Shown here: positions 33,340 through 44,052 of the stretch, one piece after another
Layout: each line of letters begins with the position of its first letter
Position numbering within the stretch: the stretch's first letter is position 1
Assembly: GCA_018257865.1 (NCBI GenBank)
Contig: JAEUBA010000105.1
Location: forward strand, 29,255-93,254
DNA: 64,000 nucleotides
Direction of reading: 5' to 3'
Source of the DNA: Stereocaulon alpinum
Lineage: Eukaryota; Ascomycota; Lecanoromycetes; Lecanorales; Stereocaulaceae
Notes under the pieces: generated by a model
What the model saw: the letters and a program-made list of their open reading frames with translations, nothing else
Told to the model about the DNA's origin: nothing
The model's database searches: none
Position numbers and translations under genes: made by a program

Positions 33340-35724
33340 AATAAGCTAAGGTAGGTAATCTCTTCTACTTAGCAGGGATTAAATATAAGGGCGTTAATAA
33401 TATAGCTAGGTAGATAGAGGAGTTAGATAAAGAAGAATAAGCTTAGAAGCTTATAGTTTAGACTAAGTATATTAATTTATATTTCTTACTAAGTCTCTAG
33501 CTGCGTCTTAAAATACTCTAGATTACTAAGATTAACTCTACTATATATATCCCCTTACTTATATAACCCTAAGTTATTATCCTAAGTCTTATCCTTATAC
33601 GCTATTATCTTACTAGATAGAATTATATATCCCTACTTCTTAAAAGACTACTAAGGCCTTACTAAATAAGGCCTTACTAAATAAGACCTTACTAGAAACC
33701 GCTATAGTAGTAATAATAGTCGATTTCTTTAAACCTACCTCTTATAGCCCTATTTACTAATATTCCTAGCTAATTAATAACTAATCCTAAGCTTAATCCT
33801 AAGCTTACGCTATTACTCCTTATACTTATTATTCTTTTAAGCTTATATAATATCCGTAGTATAGCTCTTATCTATTAGCGTATCTAAAGCCTTCTTATAT
33901 ATATCTATAAATTTAGGGTACCTTATATAAAGCTACCTAATAAACTTAGCGAGCTCGCCTTCGATAGGACTACTATCTTAATAAGGTAGAAGACTTAGTA
34001 ATACTATAACTAAGTAAGAGGTTAAATAAGGTTAGCGAGTTATTATCTTAGCTATACCTCTAGTATAAAGTTCTTAAATTAAATCTAAGATTCTTATATC
34101 TCTAGGCGACTAGGGCCTTAATATTAGTAGCTAAAAGCCTAGTAGAAAGCCTAGTAAAAAGCTATATCTATAGGGATAGAAAGGCGGAGGCGGTAGCAGT
34201 CTAAACTACCCTCTTATAGTAGGATAAGTAGGTATAGATAGCTTAGTAGTATACTATCTCTTCTCTTTATAAGCCTTATTCTTCTAAGTCTGCTATAGCT
34301 CGTTAAGTACTAATTTAGGTAGCTAGTTATTACTAAGTTAACCTAAGGTATCTTTAAGGATAGTAGCTATCTATATCTTTAAAAGATTTAGAAGGAGGGG
34401 TATATACTCGCCTTTATATATATAGTAATAGTAGCCCGAATTCTTATATATAGAACTCTTATAAGCCTATTAATTATAAATATTCTATTATTTCTACCTT
34501 TAAAGATCCTTAGTATTCGTCCTATCTATCTCCTTAAGAAGCCTATTAGTTAGGATATATATAAAGCCTTTTAGTATTCCTAAAATTATTATCCTAGGCT
34601 TCTTTTTAGCTACTTTACCTATAATAGGGATCTCTCTAGTGCTATTATAAGCCTAGTAGTATATAAGGTTAACTTATAAGCCCTTCTTCCCCTCCTCCTA
34701 CTATACTTAAAGCTTATCTTTAATACTTACCTAATTATACTACGTCTTAGTAGTTATAGAGCGTCGATTTAGCCCTATAAGCTTCTTATAGAATAGTATT
34801 ACTTAGACTAAGACCTAATAATATATATAGCCTCTCTCTATAGCCTATTAACTAGTAAAGTTACGCTACTTCTAATATATAGGGGTAATCTTAAGGTTAT
34901 TACTACTATTAATAGTATAGTCCTAGAAGATCTAACTATAAATAGTTAAACTTTAGGTATCCTTCTCCTAAAATAACCTAATAGTAAGCTTATACTTAAT
35001 AGCGATATATTCTAGCGACTTAGACTTATTATTACTAATTTAGTAAACTAGGGCCTTTACCTTTCCCTTCTTATTTACTATAAAATTATAGGATTACTAA
35101 CTAGCTATAGTTTAAGACTATAAGATATTAATATCCTTTAGAGTCTCCTTACCCTCCTTACTATTACTAAGACCTTCTCTATAAGATATATCCTTTCTAG
35201 CCTACGTCTACCTCCTATTTAACTTACTATTAGCGCCTATAAATAGGCTTTTAGTTAAATAGCGTCTAAACTAAGGTTATAGGGTATTAAAATATATCTA
35301 AATAGTTAATAACTAAGTCTTAGGCCTTACTTTATTAATATCCTTATCCTTAGCTATATCTAGTAGATTATATTAAAATAAGGCTATAGACGTTTAAGAT
35401 AGTATATCTAATACTAAATTAATTACCTCTAAGGCTTTAGCCCTAAGTAACTTTACTAAGGATAGTAATATTAAGGATATTTAGCTTAAGGTAAAGAAGC
35501 TTAATAGGGGAAGTAGCAGCGGTAGTATACTTAAGTAGAATATATTAGGAGTATAAAAAGATTTATCTATACTTAAAGAGGGGGCTTACTTAATTACTAG
35601 GGAAGCCTTTTTAAAGGCCTTTCTAAAGGCTTTCTTAGTAGTAGGCTTTAAAGCTTTACTACCCTTTTTTAGTAGTAATAGACGCTCCTTAGCCTCCTTA
35701 AGCGCCTAGGGCGGCTTTAATACT
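33340..35724. other. RIP-mutated interior of the shell with no recognised gene
   Basis: About 2.4 kb, continued on the far side of the Gypsy insert at 42290-42598. On the minus strand near 35450-35720 a Lys/Leu-rich stretch (KKGSKALKPTTKKAFRKA, then FKKASLVI) can be read through stops, and 42290-42590 is GGTAGTAG-rich. There may be a second decayed gene of the element, but I cannot name it. Confidence 0.45.
33654..33698 (+). repeat. 15-base tandem repeat, three copies
   Basis: Unit AAGGCCTTACTAAAT at 33654, 33669 and, with changes, 33684. It lies in the RIP-mutated shell next to the transposase remnant. Confidence 0.8.
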
Positions 35725-35729
35725 AAACG
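35725..35729 (+). repeat. Target-site duplication AAACG (left)
   Basis: Five bases AAACG directly before the left LTR, repeated directly after the right LTR at 42285-42289. A 5 base duplication is typical of Ty3/Gypsy integration. Confidence 0.85.
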
Positions 35730-36034
35730 TGTTACGGCTCGCCTAGAGGTAATCGCAGGAGAAGGCAGCTTTAAAGAAAACCACCTTATATTAGGATTTA
35801 GCTAATAGGCTACGCTTAGTATCTAGAAAATAGGACGAAGAAGAAAAGAAAGAGCTAGTAAGCTTATAAGCCTAAATACCCTTAAGGCTAGTTCGCTACT
35901 AGTCCTTATCTAAGAATTATATTAACTAATATACTAAGCTATCTCTATACTAATACGCTACCTCTAGATTAGGGTTATAATACTAGCGTTAAACCTAGCC
36001 GAAGTTTAATAAACCTTAGATTAGGATTATAATA
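35730..36034 (-). repeat. Left LTR (3' LTR of the minus-strand Gypsy), 305 bases
   Basis: Begins TGTTACGGCTCGCC and ends GGATTATAATA, where the other copy has GGATCGTAACA. Aligned by eye to 41980-42284 along its full length. Confidence 0.9.
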
Positions 36035-36051
36035 CTACCCCCCCCCTCTAA
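36035..36051 (-). other. Polypurine tract of the Gypsy element
   Basis: Plus strand reads CTACCCCCCCCCTCT, so the minus strand is an A/G run ending at the LTR edge. It sets the direction of the element. Confidence 0.75.
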
Positions 36052-36159
36052 AGAACTACGTCCGCGTAGTTACCGTTATTAGGTAATTATTATTAAGGTA
36101 GGTATAGTTATTAATCCTATTATTATATACCTTTAGCTAGGTAGGGAGTACTTATAGAG

Positions 36160-36233
36160 GGCCTTTTATATTAGGGTACCGTAGGTAGAAGGCCTTTTAT
36201 ATTAGGGTACCGTAGGTAGAAGGCCTTTAATAT
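36160..36233 (+). repeat. 31-base tandem repeat, about 2.4 copies
   Basis: GGCCTTTTATATTAGGGTAC-type unit repeated at 36160 and 36191, then a partial copy at 36222. It lies between the pol end and the 3' LTR of the Gypsy. Confidence 0.8.
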
Positions 36234-36899
36234 ATATAGCGCCGTTATTATATTAGAGTAGGGATACTATTCTAGGTCCTTATTAGTACCTCTCTACTTA
36301 ATCTAATACCTTAAGGTAGAGCTAACTAGCTTAGAGCCTAGTATCTCCTCTAATTCCTACTTATCTTACTCTAGTAGAAGTTAAATTAGGGCTAGGTTAG
36401 GGTATTACTATCCTAGTAGAGGATTATTAGGATACTTATATAGAGAGTAGGAGTAGAATACTAGCTAGATTATCTAGTCTTATAGGAGTTCTACTCTCTA
36501 GCTTTTACTAACCTTTTCTAAGACCTTAACTAGGCCGTATTAGCTTTTAGAGAGCTTATAGAAGGGCTAATCTATTTTCTAGTTCTAGGTATTAACTAGT
36601 ACTAGATCTCTAATATCCTAGTCTACCTTATAATACTTATAGTTAGCTATTCGTCTTATCTTATCCTACTGCGATTATAAGGAGGAGTATATAAATCGTA
36701 TAGTATTTTCTATTTAGGAGGCGACTTATATAGTATCTTTATAATTTAGCTTCTCTAAGGTAGTAGTAGGAGGGTTAGGATTATAGAGGTCTTAAGAAGT
36801 ATATAGCTTATATCCGTTTAATAGCTAGAAAGATATAATACCTAGAGATTTATAGGGTAATATTAACTAAGCTAGATCTATAATTAGTAGTATCTAGCT

Positions 36900-37470
36900 T
36901 TAGTTATCCTAGTAGTATATATAGAAAGGCCGGAGGCGTTACTTTATATACTAGTTTATAATCTCCGTTTAGCTGTTAATATTCGGATTATAGGATATTA
37001 TTAGCTTCACCTTAGTACTTAGGATATAGTAGTACTCCTTCTAAAAAGTTAATATAAACTATACCCCTTAATCTAATATAATAAAGTCGGGTATACCTTA
37101 ATAGTAGGTCTAGTAAGTTAGGAATAACTTAGCTATCCCTTTAGCTATAATAGTTTTATAGTATAGTACTAAAAGAGATTTCTTTAATAATTAGTCTATA
37201 ACTATAAAAGTAAAGTTATAGCTAGCCTCGTCTAGCGGTAGCTTAGTAAAGTCTATAGTTAAGTACTAATATAGATAGGCTAGAATCTCTAGGGGCTTTA
37301 GAAAGCCTAGGGTTTTATCCCTATAAGCCTTTATATAGGTATAGCTATAATTAGTAATATACTATATTATATTATTTCTAATATTCCTCTAGTAGTATTA
37401 TCTAGATAGGATTATCTTAACCTTACTAATCCCTATATATATAATAGCTAGCTAGGCGTAAATATAGTAG
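36900..37470 (-). pseudogene. Decayed Gypsy integrase
   Basis: On the minus strand, read through stops, the core gives IDFTKLPLDEASYNFTFIVI, then KTIIAKGIAKLF, IPDFIILD and IISYNPNINS, matching the integrase DFVTGLP, ITAxQxAxLF, LPxxIVSDRG and YHPQTDGQ motifs in order. Catalytic positions are partly changed by transitions. Confidence 0.7.
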
Positions 37471-38499
37471 ACTAAAGATATCTATAGCTCCAGTAGCTTT
37501 ATTAGTACCTTAAGCCTACCTTAGAAGTATAGCTTACTATAGTTTAGGTCGTAGTTAAGGTAGTTATTACGGGCTTACTTACGTAGGGGTTCTAGCTCTA
37601 GCGAGTTCTTATTAGCGTTAATTATCTAGTCGATAATATTATAGCCCTTAATATTATATACGGTTACTAAGGTAGGATTAGGCGCTTCGCCTTTTAGGTA
37701 CTCTTCTAGCTCTTTAGGGTCTATTAGCGTAGCTATAGGCGATAGCTTAACCTTTTCTATAGCTTAGACTAAGTTATAGTCTAGATAAGTAGTAAGGGAG
37801 GAGATAATAACCTCTTTTAGTATCTAAGGGTTAACCTTCTTATTTAGGAGGAGTTACTAGCTTTAGATTATATATTTATAGGCTTCTAAAGGCGTAATAT
37901 CTTACTCCCTATAAAATAGTATATCTACTATAGTATTCGTAATACCCGTGCGGTATATAATTATAAAGTAGAAGTTAGTAAAGAACTTAGCCTAGCGAGC
38001 TTAGCAGGCTATAAGGTCTTTAGTAGTTATAAAGTATTCTAATACTTTATAATTAGTATAGATATAGACTAACTTCTAAGCTTTAAAAAGCTCCGGCTTA
38101 TACTACTAGAAGGAGCGGAAAATCGTAAGTAGCTCCTTATTATAGATTAGGTAATTTAGCTCTATATCCCTTATTATCTTTAAGAAGTATCCTACTAAGT
38201 AGAAGAGGCTATCCTTATATTTCTATAATAAGATACTAGCGACTATACTATCTAAGGAATCCGTCTTAAGGCGGGTTTCCTTATAGGGATTATAATACCT
38301 AAGGACTAAGGTAGAGAGGAGTACTTAGTAGAGGGAGTCCTAAGTATAGTAATAGATATTATTAAAGTAGAAAGGTATATCCTTAGCTATTAGGCGGACG
38401 AGTAGAGTAGTAATCTAGCTATACCCCTAAATAAACCTTCTATAGAAGTTATAGAAGCCTAGGTAGCTTTAGATACCTTATATATTACTTATATACTAT

Positions 38500-39085
38500 T
38501 AGGTCTTAATAATAGCGACCTTCTCTAGATTTACCTTAATACTATTAACTCTAATAATAAAGCCGAGGAACTTAGTCTTTATAATATTAAACTCGCTTTT
38601 CTTAATATCCGCCTATAGGCTATTAGCTTATAGGATAGCTATAACCTTCTTAATATAAATCTTATACTCTATAATAGACTTAGAGTAAATTAGGATATTA
38701 TCTATATATACTAAGTAGAAATTATTAAGATACTCTATTAAGATATTATTAATAAAACGCTAGAAGGTAGCTAGGGCGTTTATTAATCTAAATAGTATTA
38801 CCTTATACTTAAAGGTACTATATTAACTATAGAAACTAATAAGGTCCTTTAAGTCTTAGTAAATCCTTACTTAGTAGAATACCTATTAAATATTAATCTT
38901 TATAAAAATCTTAGCCTTATAGATTTAAGCTATTATCTTATCTATTAGAGGGAGTAGGTACGGATCTTTCTTAGTTAGGTTATTAAACTTCTAAAAATTA
39001 ACGTAGAAATATAAGCTACCGTCTTCCTTTCTAGCGAAGAGTATTAGAGCTATATATAGTATATTTAATAGCTCGATAAATCCCT
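38500..39085 (-). pseudogene. Decayed Gypsy reverse transcriptase
   Basis: Minus-strand reading gives ILFARKEDGSLYFYVNF, NNLTKKDPYLLPLIDKIIA, KAKIFIKINI, STFKYKVILFRLINALATF and KSEFNIIKTKFLGFII, the canonical order of Gypsy RT blocks (FARKKDGSLRFCVDYR, PLPLIDE, FTKLDLR, YxVMPFGLTNAPATFQ, KCEF). Stops replace Gln/Arg/Trp codons, as RIP would do. Confidence 0.8.
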
Positions 39086-41979
39086 TATAAAGGTAGTCTA
39101 TAATATAGTATTTAGCCTTAGAGAGTTACTTATTAATTATTTTTTATAGCGGCTTAAATGTTAAGGTATTTAGGCTAGTAAGCTTAATTTTATAGTCTAT
39201 ACCTAGCCTTTTATTAGCTAATATATTAGAGTCCCTTTATAAAAAGAGAGAGACGAACTCCTAGTACTACGGTAGAAGCTTAGTCCTTACTAAGTCTTCG
39301 TTAGCCTAGTATTTAATCTCTAGTACTTTTTAGGGTAAGAGGCTTATATCTACTATAGTAAGCTTAAGAAAAAGACGCTCCTAGTATTAGTCTACTCTAT
39401 AGTTAATTTCGCCTTTAAAATCCTATATAGAGGCGATAAAAGTATTAGAATTAGGAGGTCTCCTAGACCTCTTACTAAGGTAGAAATAGGATATCGCGAT
39501 AGTAGAAATTAGGGTAATATTAACCCTATAATTAGTATAGCTAGGGCGTTAAGCCTTAGCTAGTAAGACCTTTAGGCTTAATATAACTAATATATTTAAC
39601 CCTTAGAGGGTATCCTCTATTTTAGCGAGGTATTTCTCTAAGTCTTATATAAAACTTAACGGCCTACCGCCTTATAAGTTAGGTAACCTTAAGTAAGGGG
39701 GAGAAACTAAAGCTAGCTATAGAAAGGGTAGTATACTTTAGGATAAGGTATTAATCTAGCTATCTATTAGAAGCTTAGGGTTAATAGAGGTAAGCCTAGC
39801 TTAGCTATAGTAATACTTATCTACCTTAAAAAGGGTATCCTAACGCTTAGTATCTTATTAGTACGCTAGGGAAATTAGTTTCTTAGATAAAGTTATTAAG
39901 AGGAGTACCCTCTTATTAAAATACTACTAAATAGCTATATTAGTAAGCTATTTAAGGCTATTCCTCCCTTTAGTATAGACTTACTTAATATTATAGTACT
40001 CTAAGAATTTCCGACTAATAAGAACGTCAGTATAACCTAAGTTAGTAACTAAGAATAAAAAATTAATATAATAATAGTTAATTATTATTATAAGAAGTAG
40101 AGCGACTATAATAGGGGAGCCGCTTTAGCTATTATAGCTAGTTAAGATAATTAGCTTAGAAAGCTTAATAAAGCGAATCCTAAAGGACTTAGAAAGGGCG
40201 AAGGTAAGGGAGGTTTTAATTATACTAAAAATATTAGCTCTACTATTAATATATAAAAGGGTTTTAACGAAAGATTTATTATATCCTAGCTCTATATTAA
40301 CTAAGAACTAGCGGCCTCTAATAAGGGCCTAAAAGTTAAATTATAAGTCCTTTTATAGATTAGGGCTCTTATTATAGCTAGAGACTCTACTATAGCTTAG
40401 GAGTTTTCTAATAGCTTATTAGTCTCTATTTCTTCTCTAACTATAATCTTAAAGATCTTCTTCTCTAGCGCCTATTAGCTGCGCTTCTAGGGGTAGTTAT
40501 TTACTTAGTAGCTAATTTTACCGCAGTTATTATATAGCGAGTTAGCGGGTATCTTAGGGGAAGCTAGTACTATTAGTATAGGAGAAGGAGGATAAGGGTA
40601 AGAAATAGTATTCCTAAAGGAGACTTAGCGATCTATATAGGGAGTTAAGATAAGGGTAGGTAAGAAGGGTTACTAGCTACTTATCTTAAGGATACTATAG
40701 GGATCTAAGGCTATCCCTATTTAAGGCTTATTTACTATTTCCTTAGACCTAATATTTTATATCTCTTAATCTAAGATTACGAAATACTTATCTAAGGTAC
40801 CGTAGTCCTTATTTATCTTATACTTTTCTATATAGACGCTTCTCTTTAAGGCGGGAGAGATTTTCTTATATAGATCTTTAAACTAATACTAGGTACTAAT
40901 CTTTTTAGTAGTTACTAGGTAGGTAAACTTAACCTAGAAGGTATTATAGGTTATAGATTCTATCTTAAGCTTATAGTATATATAGCGAGTAGACTAGACG
41001 TAGTTATAGTTAAAAAAACGCTAATCTAGTACCTTTAATATATTAGCGGTATTATATATAGGGGACGTATAGGTCGGATCTATATATTAAAGGATTAGGG
41101 TTTTCGCCTCTTCTATAGTATACTTATAGTATATAGAGACTTACTTAGCTCTATCCTAAAAATTAGTAGGGTATTCCTCTATAAAAATCTTTATATCTAT
41201 CTTCTACGCGTTATATTTAACCTCCCCCGTATAATTACTAAAGTAGGATCGGGGGTATTTAATTTTTAATACTTTAATAGCTATCCCGCTAGGTACGGGC
41301 TTAGGGAGGTAGTAGTCTACTAATAGCTAGAGGTTAGTAGTAAGGGATCTTTATTAGCGGGGATTATTCGGAGGTAAGGTTAAAGTAGGGGTAGCCTACT
41401 AAAATTAGGATTCTACTAAAGCTATTATAATAATAGTAGTAATAATAGCTTACTAAGTTAAGGTAAAGATAGATATTTAGTTAGCTATCCCGTTACTTAA
41501 TAGGGGAATAGTAATAGTATTTTCGGTAGGGGGGTTATCCTTAATATCCCTAAAGATATCTTTTAAGCTTAAGTCCTCTAAGGCTTCTAGTTTAGAATTC
41601 TTAATTAATAGTAGAGGATCATTAGGGTTAGAAGAGGAAGGTATAGGTACTAAAGATTAACTCCTTAAGGTAGATAGGAATCCTAGCTAGTTAGGGGGTA
41701 TACTTTAGCGTATACTCTTACGAGGTAGTATATAAGTATAGTAGTACGTATATTATTAGAGTTTTTCGAGTATAGGTATTAATATAAAAGTAGTTAAGGG
41801 TTTTAAAAAAATAGGGATCTAGCTTTCTTTAAGATATACTAATTATTTAATTAGTAGGTACCTACTTATTAAGTAGGTAGTACTCTTTATTAATAGGTAG
41901 TTTACTAAGCTTAGCCTTAGTCTAGAAGAACGAGTAAGATATAATACTTTATAGTAGAGGGGGTATTAGTCCTATTTTA

Positions 41980-42284
41980 TATTATAGCTCGCCTAAAGGT
42001 AATCGTAGGAGAAGGTAGCTTTAAAGAAAACTATCTTATATTAGGATTTAGCTAATAGGCTACGCTTAGTATCTAGAAAATAGGACGAAGAAGAAAAGAA
42101 AGAGCTAGTAAGCTTATAAGCCTAAATACCCTTAGGGCTAGTTCGCCGCTAGTCCCTATCTAGGAACTATATTAACTAATATACTAAGCTATCTCTATAC
42201 TAATACGCCACCTCTAGATTAGGGTTATAATACTAGCGTTAGACCTAGCCGAAGTTTAATAAACCCTAGATTAGGATCGTAACA
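41980..42284 (-). repeat. Right LTR (5' LTR of the minus-strand Gypsy), 305 bases
   Basis: Same length as the left LTR and similar throughout. It keeps the CGTAACA end but has TATTATAGC where the left copy has TGTTACGGC, so each copy preserves some unmutated sites. The next bases are the AAACG duplication. Confidence 0.9.
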
Positions 42285-42289
42285 AAACG
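42285..42289 (+). repeat. Target-site duplication AAACG (right)
   Basis: Direct repeat of 35725-35729, flanking the right LTR. Confidence 0.85.
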
Positions 42290-42598
42290 ACTAGTTTAAG
42301 GGGTAGGAGGCTTTAGAATTAGACGTCTAGGTATTTAAGGGGCGGGGGCGGTAGTAGTAGTAGTAGTAGGGGTAGGAGGCTTAAGAGTTAGATAGTAAGG
42401 TATCTAGGCGATAGTAGGCTCCTTATTAATAGTAGAGTTCCTTTTAAAAGTACTAGAACGACGCTTTCTAGGGGGTATAGTAATAGTAATAGTAAGGTCT
42501 ATAATCTATAAGGGTAGGGAAGGTAAAATACTATATATAAGGCGGTAAGGGCTTTATCTTTACTATTTTAGGAAGACTATATAAGGACTACTATAGAG

Positions 42599-42704
42599 AT
42601 AACGCAGCGCTCGCCTAGTACCTCTTCTACCGCCTAAATTTAGTGTGTAGTAGGGTACCTCAAAAGCGCGTTAGCGTCCCCGCCAATGGTTTTGAAATCG
42701 ACGG
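42599..42704 (-). repeat. Right terminal inverted repeat of the shell element
   Basis: Reverse complement of the left repeat (32154-32259), ending ATCGACGG before TA. Visible substitutions versus the left copy are of the transition type, for example CCCCACCA versus CCCTACTA in the same orientation. Confidence 0.9.
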
Positions 42705-42889
42705 TAAGAACAAAGTTGAAAGCTGGGCACTCACCCCGGCGAGGATCAGTAGACACCGAAACGTCATCATACGGGAGAAGCTAAATCTTCCGGCAAGCTT
42801 AGCGCAACATTCCCTTAACTACCTCACTTAGACGACGTGACCTAATAGTACAGTGGGGACGTATCCCGAAGACCCAGAGATGCTGAGGC

Positions 42890-43725
42890 ATGTCACTACG
42901 TCCATGCCTTTCCCCGGCTTTGCAGCGTCCTCGTACAATCCTCAGTCACCCGCTCCAATTCCATACCACATCAACATGGAGAGCCGAACTCACAAATCAT
43001 TACGAGACTTTGGGCCTTGAGCCAAGTGCTTCCCCAGGAGACATCAAAAAGTGGGTGATCTTCAGAAATATTATGCCCAAGTGTTGGACACTGAAATCTA
43101 CAGACAATTCTACTCCCTCTCAAAGACCCATCACCCCGACCTCAATCCCAACGATCCCGAAGCCTCGTCCCGCTTCGTCAAAATCTCGGAAGCCTACGCC
43201 GTTCTAGGGAGTCCTCACAAGCGCTCACGCTACGACCAAGACACCCAGCGAGCCCAGTCCGTCCATTCGCGCACCACACCTCGAGGATCTCATTCCAGCT
43301 CATCGACACCGTTCGGTTCAAGACCGGCTAGTGGTCTGAGTAGGCGGCGGACTCAATTCAAGGGACCGCCACCGAGTTTTTACCGCAGCGGAGGTTGGGG
43401 CGCTCACGGGGAGAAGAGACAATCGCAAGCTGATGGGACTGGGGCTGTGAACACTGGGGAATCTCGAGGTGGAGGATATGGATACGGCCAGGGTCAGGTG
43501 GACTGGACTGTGCCTCATTTTGATCGCGAGGGGCATCACCGTACGCAAGAGCAACAGGATCGGCGAAGGCAGAGAAGGATACAGGAGGAAAGTGTGCGTT
43601 ATTATGAAGGCGGCAGCGTGCTGCTCAAGTTTATTTTCATCACGGCTGTCGTTACTTTTGCTATGTCGGTACCTACAATGCTTGAGACCAGTGTGAGGAG
43701 GCCGAAGCAGAAGGACGAGCCATGA
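42890..43725 (+). CDS. Mitochondrial membrane-anchored J-domain protein
   Basis: Hsp70 co-chaperone. Two exons (intron 43051-43103) give 260 residues in frame. The first ~35 residues are basic and Ser/Thr/Leu-rich without acidic residues (PCLSPALQRPRTILSHPLQF), a likely mitochondrial presequence. The J domain follows: HYETLGLEPSASPGDIKKQF, then SLSKTHHPDLNPNDPEASSR with the essential HPD, then FVKISEAYAVLGSPHKRSRY. A Ser/Gly/Arg-rich linker, an RRQRRIQEESVRYYEGGS basic helix and one hydrophobic segment (LLKFIFITAVVTFAMSV) near the C-terminus suggest a single-pass anchor. There is no zinc-finger or substrate domain of class A/B DnaJ. The transposon's inverted repeat ends 183 bases upstream of the start. 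Confidence 0.88.
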
Positions 43726-44052
43726 TAGACGGGTGTCAACCAAATAGAAGAACATTACAAGAACGCTAGACTCATGCGTGCTACTCTGCGGGTCAACTTT
43801 GGAGAAGGAGAAAATAAACTGTCATTTTATTACATCGCTTTCAAACGGTCTATGGTATCAACGGGCAAGCGAATAGTGCGTATGGGCCTTTGCGGGCTAT
43901 ATTCGATGAGAATGGGGAGCTGTTCGACGAGTAAAGCTGGGAAAGCCACCACAGCAGATTCACCGGGATTCATCTTTGTCAGATTGAGATGAGAACTTCA
44001 GTAACTGCACATTCTTTTGAGCCTTCAGTCACGAGAGAGTGGATTGACGTGT
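43726..44052. other. Convergent 3' region, J-protein / porin
   Basis: 327 bases between converging stop codons. No separate gene is supported. Confidence 0.4.

Larger units (their letters stand above)
35730..42284 (-). mobile_element. Ty3/Gypsy LTR retrotransposon, full-length, RIP-inactivated
   Basis: 6,555 bases with two direct 305 base LTRs (TGTTACGGC...CGTAACA ends where not mutated) and AAACG duplications on both flanks. Orientation is minus: a polypurine tract (AGAGGGGGGGGG on the minus strand) abuts the left LTR at 36035-36050, and pol motifs read leftwards. Reverse transcriptase then integrase order (RT at ~39.1-38.5 kb, integrase at ~37.5-36.9 kb) is the Gypsy order. The LTRs differ mainly by C/T and G/A changes. 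All frames are broken by stops. Confidence 0.9.
32152..42706. mobile_element. RIP-degraded composite transposon: Tc1/mariner shell with a nested Ty3/Gypsy element
   Basis: The block has long terminal inverted repeats at both ends, flanking TA dinucleotides (32152-32153 and 42705-42706), a decayed DDE_3 transposase in the left part and a whole LTR retrotransposon in the middle. Without the Gypsy and one copy of its target duplication, the shell is about 4.0 kb. Inside, CpA and TpG are nearly absent while TpA is in great excess, as expected of RIP. The shell is larger than most fungal mariner elements and about 2.3 kb of it is unexplained. No intact frame remains, so it cannot be autonomous. 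Confidence 0.85.

Noticed and set aside
32280..42580. Mitochondrial or organelle origin for the AT-rich block
   Set aside because: Nuclear transposon signatures with target duplications and loss of CpA/TpG only; CpG words persist, which fits RIP and not organellar DNA.
42643..42831. 62-codon plus-strand frame crossing the right end of the transposon
   Set aside because: It spans the terminal inverted repeat and flanking DNA; its open reading is a by-product of the unmutated repeat end.
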